A stretch of 64,000 bases of DNA from NCBI RefSeq assembly GCF_963662255.1, contig NC_085048.1:98406729-98470728 (forward strand). The letters run 5' to 3'. A program made the position numbers and the translations under genes. The notes under the pieces were generated by a model, which was not told where the DNA came from, did no database searches, and was given only the letters and a program-made list of their open reading frames with translations. The stretch comes from Cinclus cinclus. Taxonomy: Eukaryota > Chordata > Aves > Passeriformes > Cinclidae. Shown here in pieces: positions 53,001 to 64,000 of this stretch. The stretch's first letter is position 1. Every line of letters begins with the position of its first letter.

Positions 53001-56000
53001 TTACAGGCCCAAATTGATAATGCATAGCTAGACATACAGGCTTTTCTTGCTAGAGAATTCAGAACTTCATTTTTTTTTCCTCCCATCACTTTCAGATATT
53101 CTTTCCACAACTTTCAACAAGACAAAGCTATCAATTATTTAAATATAAATATTTCAGTTATTAAACAGTTAGTATAGGAACTCATTCTAAGACAAAATCT
53201 AAAGAATTAATTTAAAAAAAAAAAGAAATTCAGCTTTCAATAAGTTAGAGGGCAATAAATGCTCAGGCATAAGTTCATGGCCAAAGTTAAACAAAGCCAA
53301 TATCTTGTTGACAAGTATTTCTTGATGCAATTTTCATTCCAGATCTGAAAACTGTATTTTAGTGTCTGAAAATATTTAGACATGGTTTAATTAAAACGGT
53401 TTCCCATTTTGAAAGCACACTTTTATTTATTGCCACAAAAACATGAATATACCAGATGGGACAGGAATACTCTGCTAGTCTTATGAAGCTTCTTGTACAC
53501 AACCCATGCCAGTGTTCAAAAGCACAGCCTAAAATAACTCCCCTCTGTTCATCACACAGCCTACGGTAGGCAAAGCCTGTCATTCAGTGACAGTTTGAAG
53601 AGACTTCATTCCTTACCTTACTGGAAACATACCACTGACTTGGCAAACAGCAACTTTTCCAAGAAACCTTATGCACATACTGCTGACAGATCAGCTTTGC
53701 ATAAATAAACCTTATGAAACCTCTCTTATGTCATCTGTCCCAGAACTGGGTACTTAAAGAACATATGAAAGGCAACTTAAAGAAAAATACTGACTCTGTA
53801 TGAGAATTCTGCAGCACAAAAGCTGTTCTCAATTACATCTTGTAGAAGATGTAGAAACTGTAGCATTGTCTTTAGAAGATAATGTGAAAGAAGTATAGCA
53901 TAGCAGTTGCTATGACAAGGCAATTGTGCATAAAGAACTAATAGACAACAACCATCAGGGTCGAGCAGCTGTGATGAATTTCAAATGACTAAATTTTAAG
54001 CATTTAAGGCTTTCAGGAGGTTGGTTAAAAGGAGCAAAGTTGAGAAGATATAGCTATAGCAGCCATAAATAGCTAAAAAATATCCAGCAATGGAAGCTTC
54101 TGCTTATTAGTCTCACAATTAAAACTACAAGAGATATCAAAGCAAGACAGAGGAATTACTAGAGCTACTATCAATCCTCTAAAAATCAAAATCACACCCG
54201 GTAATTACAGAATTGATGACAAATGGATGTTTCTTAAAGATAGCAGGAATGAAAACAAAGGACAGACAAAAGGTGTGGGCTAGAAATAATTCCAGGCAAG
54301 TAGGGAAGGATGATGTGAAAACTGGCACATAGGAAAACCATTTTCATGAGATCAATATTCATTCCAGAAACTCCTAAGAATCCTTGTAGATCTACTTGTG
54401 GTAAGGATAAGACACTACACAACCTTCCTGCTCTCCCAGTTTTGAAGTACAGCACATCAAGGGAGTTCCTGCTATCTCTTCAGTCTAGAGATCTCCAGAA
54501 AAGGAGAAAGAGGTAGAAATTACATTCTCCTTTGATCTTTCTATGGGCAGGGTAACCTTACCTGGGTTTGGGTGATAGAGCCTCTTTCATCATCTCTAAT
54601 TGTGCTCCTGTGACAGAGACAGCCAGAGCATGTCCCAGGAACATTAAAGAGAAGGATCAATCATTGAAGAACATGCACACAAAGACCCTAAGATACTTAA
54701 GATGAGTTTGACCCCTTCTTCCCATATACTAAAGAATAAAAGGGTCAAACAGGCATCAACAAATTCTGATGTAGGGTTCGGCATGGTAAAAACTACTTGT
54801 AATGAGATAGAACAAACAGAACCTACTTTCATAGGATTTCTGAAAGGTTTAAGTGCTAATACTGGGGATGATGTCACCAAATTTGAGCATTTAGATTATC
54901 ATGCAGCAAGAATCAGAAGCTTTTGGTAGCAGGAGAAATAACCATATTTGTGAGTTAAAACCAGACTCCAGCTCCTTATCACCATCTAGCCAAAAACTGT
55001 GCCAGGAAGTCTGGCATGGCATTGAAGTATGGTAAAGAAATTTATGCATATGTCAATACATACGATGACAATTTGTCAACTAGTGCATGACAGGATGAGA
55101 AGGGTCAGATTTCTCAACCAATTAATTGGTAAATTGGATGTATGTTGTTTAAAGGAGCTGTAGATAATAATATGGACTCAAGTTCCCAGCAGACAAAGCC
55201 CACCAGGACCCCATCCCTGCTTAAGCAGCAGGATCCTAGCACTTCCTTTATTTCCTTTTCATTTCATTAATAATGTCTCATCATTTAATTAAAGGAAACA
55301 CAAGTGATTGTTTAGCATCAAAACTGGTGTATGACTCCAGGTCTGGGTCTTTGTCAGCTGAGAGAAGAAATGCCTTGAGGAAAATCAGTCCTTTGTAGAC
55401 TGGCTATTAAAGGATAAAGGCAGAAATGAAAGGCATCAACATGATAAAGAGTTGAACAATTTGGATGACTTTATTTACAACAGGACTGTCCAAACTTAGA
55501 AGGAAATTACAGCATCGTGCCAGAGACACAAATCTACCCAACAGTTTGAGAAATTAAATGCCCAGGGCCAGACAGTTTGTTGAGTGCCTGAAGACTATAA
55601 AGGAAAAGGAGCAGAGCCAAGAAAAAAAAGCTGTTAATCCTAGGGAGTAAGGCAAGCTATTCCCACATGATCTATCTTCCAAAAACAAAAATAAAGTTAA
55701 TTCTCACTGCACCACTGAGTGGTTCAGAGTTCAAACATTTCCCAAGCCAAGGAACAGACCACCAGCACTGGTGACACACAAGTCAAAAAAAAAAAAAAGG
55801 CAGCCCCTGTCACCAACCTGTCTGATCAGTCCTATGATCAGTCCTAAAGCATAAGGTAAATAACATGGAATGACATGTGATGAGTACAGACTGAAAAAAC
55901 AGAGGACAGGCTTTGTAAAGAAGGCTTACAGTTTGCAATCTGCTCTTTTGCAGAGCATTCTTAAATGGTAAACAAGTGGGAGCTTGGAGCTACATTCGGA

Positions 56001-56208
56001 ATTGATTATTTAAAAATGTATTTCATATTGGTCAAGATCTTTCATGCAAGATTATTCAGAGAAAAAGGAGAAAAGGATAATGAGTTCTGAAATTAATAAC
56101 CACCTCAGAGAGAAAAAAAGAAAGATTACTTACAAGGAAGTAGTTTCAGTGATCAATAATGTCAAATACATTTTTTTTCAATGATTGAGCTCTAAACAGC
56201 CTAAACTT

Positions 56209-56224
56209 AAGTACTTAAGTACTT
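56209..56224. repeat. 16-bp palindrome made of two acttaagt units
   Basis: aagtacttaagtactt is self-complementary and arises from a short tandem duplication. Confidence 0.6.
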
Positions 56225-57899
56225 TAAAGAGAAATTTATGAGAAATACAAATTAATTTGGAGCAAAGATGTAAGCGCAATTAAAGGCATTGGCATGTATA
56301 ATGAGAATAATGAGCTTTTCAGGCATACTCTGATGTCATAATTTTGGGTGACTTTTATATGGGACAAATCTACCAGTGTCCTGCATGCAATGTGCTGAAA
56401 AAATTGAAAAACAAAAACAAGAAGAAAAAAAAAGCAAATCAAATATCCAGAATATAAAACAGGACTGTTCCACCCCAGCATTGAGTTCAGATGACTTCCA
56501 TTCCCCAGAAAGAGCTGACTTACACCCAAATATACTTGAGTCTGCTGACTATTCCAAGCTGAAAGCTGTTTTCCCATCCAGCCTCACAATCTTCCCATGA
56601 AGTCTAGACTTAAATATCTGAGAAAGCATCATTGAAAGCATGTGAGTGCTCCTGAGAGCGCTTGTTTCTTACTTTGGGAATAATGAGAGTGATAATAGGA
56701 GAGAGATCGATAGCACAGATCACTTGTTTGCAGCTCCTGCAAATGCCCACATCCTCAAAATGCAGCACTCTGCCCACTTCTGCCATCTAATAGAGTTTCC
56801 CAAAGAGATAAAATATCCTGGAAAAGTAAGCGAAATCCTACTTCTCTTTTTAACCTTTTTAAGGGGTCACACATCAGAAAAATCCTGAGTACGTGAGCCT
56901 CATCTTCATAACTGATGTCGCTTTTGAACCCTGGCCATCATGCTTGCTCTGGCTCTTCTGCTAGTCACTTTTATAGAAGATATTTTCTTTTCAGGTGTAT
57001 GAATCCTAGCTTTTCCTACATGAATGGGTTAATGAGCTAAAATTCCAGAGAAGAAAAAGAAAGGTAATGAATCTCTCTAAGCCAAAACTGCTCCTTCTGT
57101 GCATGAAAGGAATATCAGGAAGCCTCTTGTTTGCTCTCCCCAAGAGTATACTACAGCTAATATTCCAAAAGTCTGCAAGCCTGTAAGTGCATTATTCTGC
57201 TGGTGCAACACATATTGGTGGAAACTATAGCTGGAATAGCTCCTTCTGGAGGTTAATGATTTCTTAAAGGAAGCAGAAAAGTAATTCTAAAAGCAGCAAA
57301 CTTTGCTAACAGGACAAGACTTCCCTGGAGCAAATGTTTCAAAACCAAGTGAAAAACACCTGTTAAGAACCCTTTTGTTAAATTCCTTCATCAAATTAGC
57401 TCTTTATCTTTCAAAGAGAAATATATTCTGAAGTATAACCAAGTCATATCCTTTATTATATCCTTGCTGTTTCAAACACTTATACACATTTGATTTATGG
57501 TTCCAAACAATCAAAAATTTGGACTTACAACTTCTCTAAAACTCAGCTTTTAAATTTCCTGTAGACGGTACAAAGCATTGCAGCCAAATACTACATTATG
57601 CATTCTTTCTGAATAAAACCCTTTTCCTTTGACAGAGGGGAAAAAGAAAGAGACACACTCCCAGCCGAAATAAATTTTATGTGCATCTACTGTCACTGGT
57701 GAATTTGTGACCATTTATACTAAAAATTGCTCCTCATGTAGTGACTGTGTAATGCCTTCTCCCATCTTCTTGACAAACGGCTGCTTTCATTGCCTAAAAT
57801 CCTTCAGATTTAGATACTAGGAACAAACATCTGCAAACACCATTTACCCAGGGTATTTTACAGTTTTATTACTCCTGTGTGTGGTTGACAACAGGACTT

Positions 57900-58130
57900 T
57901 CTCCCTTGTAATGGTGGCAGTGTCAAGTGCTGGCTTCAGGGCAGTGACTGTATCTATCAGTCAGTGTTTGCATGTATTGTCTTCTAAAGCATTACAGATT
58001 AGCCGAGTATTAGCAAGTACAAAACCGAAGTGCACATTTTTAATCCTTTTATGTGTAGCACATTTATTGGAGAGGCTGCCCATTACTACTTTGTAACTGA
58101 CATTCGCAGCCACAGTACAAAATCTAATGT
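57900..58130. promoter_or_regulatory. Possible conserved intronic element
   Basis: Unique, non-repetitive sequence with retained CpGs (attagccgagtatt, aaaaccgaagtgcac, gacattcgcagcc). A 71-codon open frame overlaps it but shows no known motif. The constraint is a guess from composition. Confidence 0.2.
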
Positions 58131-58837
58131 GCACTACAGAAAATGGTAATCAAAATGAAATTGTGTTGAAATAGTCCCAATTAGTCTTGCAAATTCGAAT
58201 TTTTAAAAAAGACAACAAATAAAAAAAATACAGCTCTATTCTCCTTAACTTTTCCATAAACAGTAACCCTCATTTCTCTCTCAAAGTAATTGGGTTTAAC
58301 TCCAATGTGTCGAGACCAAGAGGAAAAATACCAGCAAAAGTAAATGCCTCCTTGTGGATTGAGGAGTACATTCAAAGAGAGAATAGGATGGTAGGTGAAT
58401 AAATTGCAGTGCAATACAAGTTAATCTGTTTCAGAGCAGACAACTTGCTGTCTAGAAATACTTGCTGCTCAAATCTGAAACCCTGTTTTGTGGTAACACA
58501 AACATCATTGCTTGGGTTATTTTTCCTCTCATGACTTAATCTGAATGTGGCACAGAGCCGCTGTCTCTATCAGAGAACTACCTTTCTCACACAATTCAGA
58601 AACATGATAAAAAATTAGTTAAATGAGATATTATTACCAGACCCAGAAATAAATAGGAGGTTTTTGTCAGGCTGAGAGTAAATGCCGCTAAGACAGAGAC
58701 AAGCACATGCCATACAGCATTCATCACTTGTAAGGTAAATTACTTCTTCTGAATTCACTCAGGCAGCAAATGAACAACTGCCAATGCTAATCAGAGAGAA
58801 GTAAAATGTTGCATCTAGGGATAAAGTGTTGCTGAGG

Positions 58838-58873
58838 TTTTTTTTTCTTGGTTTTTTTTTTGTTTTTGTTTTT
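58838..58873. repeat. T-rich simple repeat
   Basis: Runs of T interrupted by C and G. Confidence 0.8.
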
Positions 58874-59600
58874 AGTTAAAATAATTTCTTTCCTCCATGG
58901 AAGGAAAAAAATTAGGTTAGAGGTCAAAAAAAAAAGGTTTCTCAGCAGAGCTTTGTTGTTCATGTGGCACTGTCAAAATGTGCAAGGTAATAGCAAAGCA
59001 GCAAATCTTTTATCCCATTAAGTCCTCTCCATACAGCAGAATGAGGGGAGCAGGGGAAAATCACCCACTCAGTCCCTACAAACTTTCTGATATTCCTGAC
59101 ACATGCTGAGTCCAACCAGAATCTCCCAGTCACTTCAGGAAAATCTGTGTCTGCAGGAGAAAAGCTCCTACCCAGAGAGGGAGGAAATCAGACAATGCCT
59201 CCTCCCAAGTACTTTGGTGCTCAGTTTTACAGGGATAAGCTAATTTTAATGGGGGTAATAATTTGGGAAGATTTGCTGTCTTCACAGTATGATTTCCAGT
59301 GCAGAAAGTCCTTAATATTGTTTAGCTGGGGGCAATATTGAAAAGAAAATTGAGTCAAGAATAAAATCAGAGGGTATTACACATCTCATTTTTAGCTTAA
59401 ACAGTGAGCCCTTCTTTAGTATACAAAATATGGGGGTTTTCCCACTCTTTTTGTGGCCTGTATTTATTTCTATTATCCCTAAACAATTAGCACTGTATCA
59501 CCTCACAGAAAAACAATTAATTATTGGTCCACTCATATAACATTCAAAATTATTTTAAAGTTCCCTTCTGTACCAATGTCATTATTAATTAACATCTTGC

Positions 59601-61800
59601 TGCATTTCAGACTTCCAGCAAGTTCAGTGAGGTTAAAGTAACAATGGATACAGTCAAAAGAGTAAGTCCTTACCAGTCAATTATTTGCTCTGTCAAGAAA
59701 ATTCTCACCAAAATTCAAATGTTTTCAACATGAATGTCTTGAATACTGATCCTATAACATACATTCAAGTTAACAAGAGTGATGTATCTAGGTCAGACTT
59801 GGTAGTGATTTCTGAACCTGTACTTCCCTGGAATTCTAGATTCTTTAAGATTCATGTAAACCTTACTGATGACATTTCTATCCAATATACACTGAGCCAA
59901 GTTTATTGCAGGTTCAGAGAATTCAACAAGTTACTTGTAGGAAGGAGCTCTCCTACAGGGGGAATATGATCAAAGTACTTGCACCACTTGGTTTGGGAAA
60001 CAGGGATGGGAACAATTATTCTATCCCGTGGAAGGTCCTCTTACGAGAATTTTCTTCTAAGTTAAAATTTTCTTTATTTAAAAAAAAGTACTTTTTTTTT
60101 GTTTATTTTGAGAAGTAATGAGACTCTAACCACATTCTTTCCTAAGAGAACTATTAGCAGAGCAGCAAAGACCACCTTTTAAAAATTTCTTTAGCAGAAT
60201 GCATAGAACTAAATCCTTCATACTAATCAAAAAGAAACCTTTGTTTTTGTTTCTTTTCTAATTATAACAAAATCATTTATTTTACATCCAAAGCATATTT
60301 CAGGAGAGATCAAATGGGAAGAGCAATCTACCTTGTGTATGTCCTGCTTAAAAAGCCTCTGAACAAATATAAATGAGTCAAGAAATTTAGAAAATTTAAG
60401 TGAGTTACCAAAACTGTTCTTCACGCAAAGACAGAAGACTTCAGTGAAAAAATTACAGCAGAATCAATCTAGGTTAAATATGAAAAATAATCAGTGGAAG
60501 AAAGAAAAAGGAATCCAATGTACCCCTGGTTTTTTTACAGATACTAACACTAAAGTTTTTACTATACTAGACTTGCACACTTTTATAGACTTGTACACCA
60601 TTTATACAATATTTCCACTACAAGGTTGTAAAAGAAGACAAAGAAGATAAAACTCCAGGTGCTCAGTGTGTTCAAGTCCAGACTGGTGGCCTGGACTTGA
60701 CATGCTGTGGTTTCACCTTGCGCTCAACATTCTGCAAGATGCTAGACACTTGTGGATGTGCTACTGTCTCAGATATGTATTGCCCTCCAATTTGGAGGGT
60801 TGGCATCAACTGCCAGCTGTTTGGCTTTCTTCATTCCTAGGGCTCATGAGAAGTTGTCACCCAGTCCATCACCCCTCTGGTTTCCACCCCTAACTACTTT
60901 ACAAGGATGTAAAATTGTTAATGGTCAATGGTTAATTTGTCAAGGCTGCCAGAGTCACCTGATCAGAGAAAAGCTGGGAAGAACTAGCCCAGGCCTCATT
61001 TATCTGGGACTGTGCCTTGGGGTGTTTGTAACCAACAGTTTGTAAACCCAAGGGTATTTTCTGCAGGGTGCACACAAATGTCCAAAGTCAGGAAAATCAG
61101 AGTAGGAGTTAATGTATCTCAGGGTATGATTTTCAATTTGGAAACTCCAGATACCCAAGCTATAGCCACTAGTATTCAGTAGCTGAGATGACATGAATAT
61201 CCCCTTATCAGAAAATGTACATAATCTTGTAGAATCTTGCCATCAGGAGAAAAAAAACCTTGTCACACTTTATCAGGGACATGTACTTAGGAGAGGTCAA
61301 ACAAAAGTATCCCATCATATATGTAAAACTGACAAGAAAACCAGTAGGATGAATTTATCAATCACTAGTCAAGATGAATCTGGTGTTCTTTTTTACAGCA
61401 TAATAACCTGTTTCTCTCATGCTCTGATAGTTTTTTTACTTGTATTATCCTGAGGTTAAAAGATAATCAAGGTTACTATGTCTGTACTTTGGTTGAGTTA
61501 GAAAATGGGTTGCTTTTTATTTTCAAGCAACCAGATAGAATCTGTTCAAGCTTAACTTGTTTTCTTAGTGGAAATTTATCTCACAGCCTCTAAGACTACT
61601 TGTTTTGGTATAATGCAAGGGAAACTAAAAATATAACAAGAAAAAAAAATCTTTTGAACAAGAAACTGATGCTGGAACAGCAAACCATAACAAGGACTCC
61701 AGAGACCTGGATGCCTTTCTGTTGGCATGAAAGCACCTGGAGGAAGCTCTGGCTCTTAGAGCTAGATTTCCAACTGAGTTTGATGGGATAAGAACTCATT
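59601..61800 (+). other. Cluster of short plus-strand open frames, unrecognised
   Basis: Open frames on the plus strand follow one another at 59685-59969, 60444-60650, 60666-60893/60752-61045, 61193-61453 and 61600-61791, with few opposite-strand competitors. The peptides match no family I know. The one at 61193-61453 ends with a hydrophobic stretch of about 20 residues after a segment reading SITSQDESG, faintly reminiscent of an immunoglobulin-type strand plus membrane anchor. No splice structure, LTRs or poly-A tail frame the cluster, so a decayed element, a pseudogene and chance all remain possible. Confidence 0.2.
60672..60700. repeat. 10-bp perfect inverted repeat with a 9-nt spacer
   Basis: tcaagtccag and ctggacttga flank actggtggc. 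It is too short to be more than a minor hairpin. Confidence 0.5.
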
Positions 61801-64000
61801 CCTTCCCATCACTGGCAAAAAAAAAAAAAAAGCATACCTTTTCTTTACAATAAAAACAGTGTCTCTTCACCTCTGAGACTGAAGCATTTTTCCTTTGAGG
61901 TCACACAAAAGATGTGACAAACAGCGGTGACATTAAAGTATAGGTGGGCTGTGCTTTTAAAAGTCATCTGATTGCTGGATGAGCAGAGACCAGAATATTA
62001 CTCCTTGGGCTGCAACCTTTTAAAAAGAGAAGCAGTCAACAGCTTCAATGTTGAGCCAATTGATTTTGTGCACCTTCCAGGTAGGTCTTGTATATTATGG
62101 TTTTGATCTGCAGTCAATTATCCACAGTAATAGCATTAAATTTAAATGAAATGAAATTATTTTACTAGAAAATATTCATATTAGCATTAAAATACTGTCT
62201 ATTAAAGTCAATATGGCACCACATAATCTATAAATTAGTCATAAGCGCAATCCACAAGTGCAAAAATGATGAAAATTAATGCAGACTAATGCAATACAAA
62301 GTATATGGATATTAATAACAATGCGGGCTGTTTGCAACAGAATGACAATAAAGAACTCCTTAGATAAAAATTATTTCACTTGGCTACCATTGGTTGGAAA
62401 TTACAGCAATGTCTTGGGCAAATGTTCACTCAACTGTTATTCCAGTTTTGATCTCATCAAGACTCCATGTTTTTCTATCAAACTAGAAAAATAAGGCAAG
62501 TGATTTCCCATTAATGAACTACAGACAAATCCTGGTCTTTCTTAGTAGGAGTTAATAGATTATCCATTCATTTCAAAATGAGAATGTGTTTCTAAAAAAG
62601 TGATTGAAGTCCTCGCATAAGTCCTTTTCCTTTTACCACAGTGAAATAGGAGGAACTATCTGTATATTAACATGTTTGTTTTGCCTTGAAATGCTGTACA
62701 TATTATTATTACTTCAATAATGACCCACTAGCTTTAAACATATGCCTTTGAGCCAAACAAGGCATTTGAGACATCTGCCTGGGTCTAGCAGATTTGACAC
62801 TGGATCCAGGGACATCTGCAACCTTCTGGAGCCCCAGCTGGAACCCAGGCAGACAGTCTGAGATGGAGTACATTTGGTATTAGCTCCCTATATTTATGTG
62901 CTGGATCTCGCCATGTCCAAAAGCCCCCTTCCTAGAATAAGGCATAGCAAACAGCAAATTGCTATTTCCTAAATCAGTTGAGATATCAGTTTGAGGGCTG
63001 GTGAGTTTCAAACTAATGAAAAGGCAGTCTGTCACCCAGACCTGTTATTAGAACTCCAAGTGTGACAGGGGAGGTTTATGATATGCCATTATTTTATAAA
63101 TCAGCCAGCAATGGAACAATTTTTCTGGCAATGACAGTGGGAACTTGGTGTTGCCAACTGACTGCTACCAGGAACTGCTGATCAGTGCCATCACAGCAGG
63201 CAGCAGGTACAGGTCTAGGCTCCAGCTCAGTCCCAAGCTCAGCACCACCTGGAATCATCTCCCACTTATCCTAAGAGAGTTTGAGGTTGTTGGGCACACA
63301 GGCCTTGCCCAACACCAAACTCCATGGCAATGTCCATCACAGTTATCAGGGCTATTCTGACAAAGTGAGAGCACGCAGCTGCTCAGGAGAGAATACCTGT
63401 CATCACAAGCAGAGGTCAGTCTGAGCTCTTCAGGAGCACCAAACCACACCACACATTGAACCAAGCCCTGGCTGTAGAAAGGTGGTCAGTGAGCTCACAC
63501 AGACCTGAACAGGCCACCACGCCAATGATTCATTCTGCCCAGTCTACACCCAGGTTAAGCCAAACACATTATTATTATTTATTAAGAATTTAAGTTCTTA
63601 CACCCTTCACAGTCTGCTCTCAAAGAATTTATGCAGATTCCTGTGTTTTGTTCAGGATGTTATAGAACATATCACTGGAATGCTCCACACTCTGTATTCC
63701 AGCAAGCACCTGTATCAATCCCTGTCACATTTTCTAATCTTTAGCATCATTCTTTACTGACAAATAAAGTTATCAAGCTGCTCAGAAGACAAAAAATTTC
63801 CCTTCCTCCCCCTGCAGAAATTTCATATAACAAAATCAGTTTGTTTTCCTCCTTGCTTTATAAGGACTTTAAACAGATGATGTCAGCCCTGAAAATTTCC
63901 TGAAGTTTCTATACAGTTTGACATTTGCCTGTCAATATGAAGAAAGATTATACACAAGTAAGAGTTCTTAGTTCTAAACTGTTCTTCAAAATACACACTG
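61801..64000 (-). other. NRXN1: NRXN1 intron with a mildly GC-richer, unclassified end
   Basis: A 15-bp A run lies at 61817-61831. From about 62990 to 63550 the composition becomes CA- and GC-richer than the neighbouring intron, which may mark an old transposon that I cannot name. The short open frames (63145-63360 plus and 63255-63464 minus) overlap each other and look incidental. No upstream neurexin exon is visible before the window ends. Confidence 0.6.

Larger units (their letters stand above)
32434..59600 (-). other. NRXN1: Long NRXN1 intron, no recognisable gene
   Basis: About 27 kb of AT-rich sequence. I checked the minus strand for the preceding LNS6 exon (expected words NDRPSTR, GFSTV, GDYLELHI) and saw nothing. 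A-rich simple repeats occur at 34549-34615, 39633-39662 and 42172-42280, and a T-rich one at 58838-58873. A 146-codon plus-strand frame at 39517-39957 is a Lys/Asn-rich translation of A-rich DNA and not a convincing gene. Minus-strand frames at 41854-42279 and 47067-47484 are discussed in the findings or rejected. Confidence 0.7.

Noticed and set aside
1..64000. tRNA, rRNA, snRNA, CRISPR array or bacterial-type operon
   Set aside because: No tRNA box patterns, snRNA starts, regularly spaced repeats with unique spacers or ribosome-binding-site-led gene runs were seen.

Overview
The window looks like bird nuclear DNA. It is AT-rich, long-intron vertebrate sequence with many simple repeats. It carries a 5'-truncated CR1 LINE whose 3' end has the avian-type tail (attctatga) near 32.43 kb. 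An LTR-like stretch ending at 18.2 kb resembles passerine endogenous LTRs, but that is from memory and less certain. There is no bacterial or phage-like gene organisation, no CRISPR array and no operon.

Only one coding exon is firmly supported. It is a 172-bp exon on the minus strand (11084-11255) that encodes part of the last laminin-neurexin-sex hormone-binding globulin (LNS6) domain of a neurexin, best matched to neurexin-1 (NRXN1). It ends exactly at the position where alternative splice site 4 (SS4) interrupts LNS6, with a split glycine codon. Everything else reads as intron: 1-11083 is the start of the intron toward the SS4 and downstream exons, and 11256-64000 is the end of a very long intron (at least 52.7 kb) toward the 5' part of the gene. 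The SS4 cassette, the preceding LNS6 exon, the beta first exon and its promoter were not found.

Layout: 1-11 kb, AT-rich intron with a possible conserved block near 10.45-10.69 kb. 11.08-11.37 kb, the exon and an unusual acceptor with a long U/UUUG tract and a probably distant branch point. 11.4-16.3 kb, plain intron with AT repeats. 16.5-18.2 kb, a GC-rich island with seven 59-bp tandem repeats inside a probable LTR-derived segment. 18.2-31.8 kb, intron with a hairpin (20.85 kb), a perfect 118-bp tandem duplication (23.37-23.60 kb) and a candidate 75-bp exon on the opposite strand (29.2 kb). 31.8-32.4 kb, CR1. 32.4-59.6 kb, long plain intron with A-rich repeats and possible conserved blocks near 46.9 and 58.0 kb. 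59.6-61.8 kb, a run of short plus-strand open frames of unknown meaning. 61.8-64 kb, intron, with a mildly GC-richer unclassified end.

I found no convincing undescribed biological system. The most useful leads are the acceptor architecture at the neurexin exon, the 59-bp minisatellite in LTR-like DNA, the exact 118-bp duplication and the small opposite-strand exon candidate.
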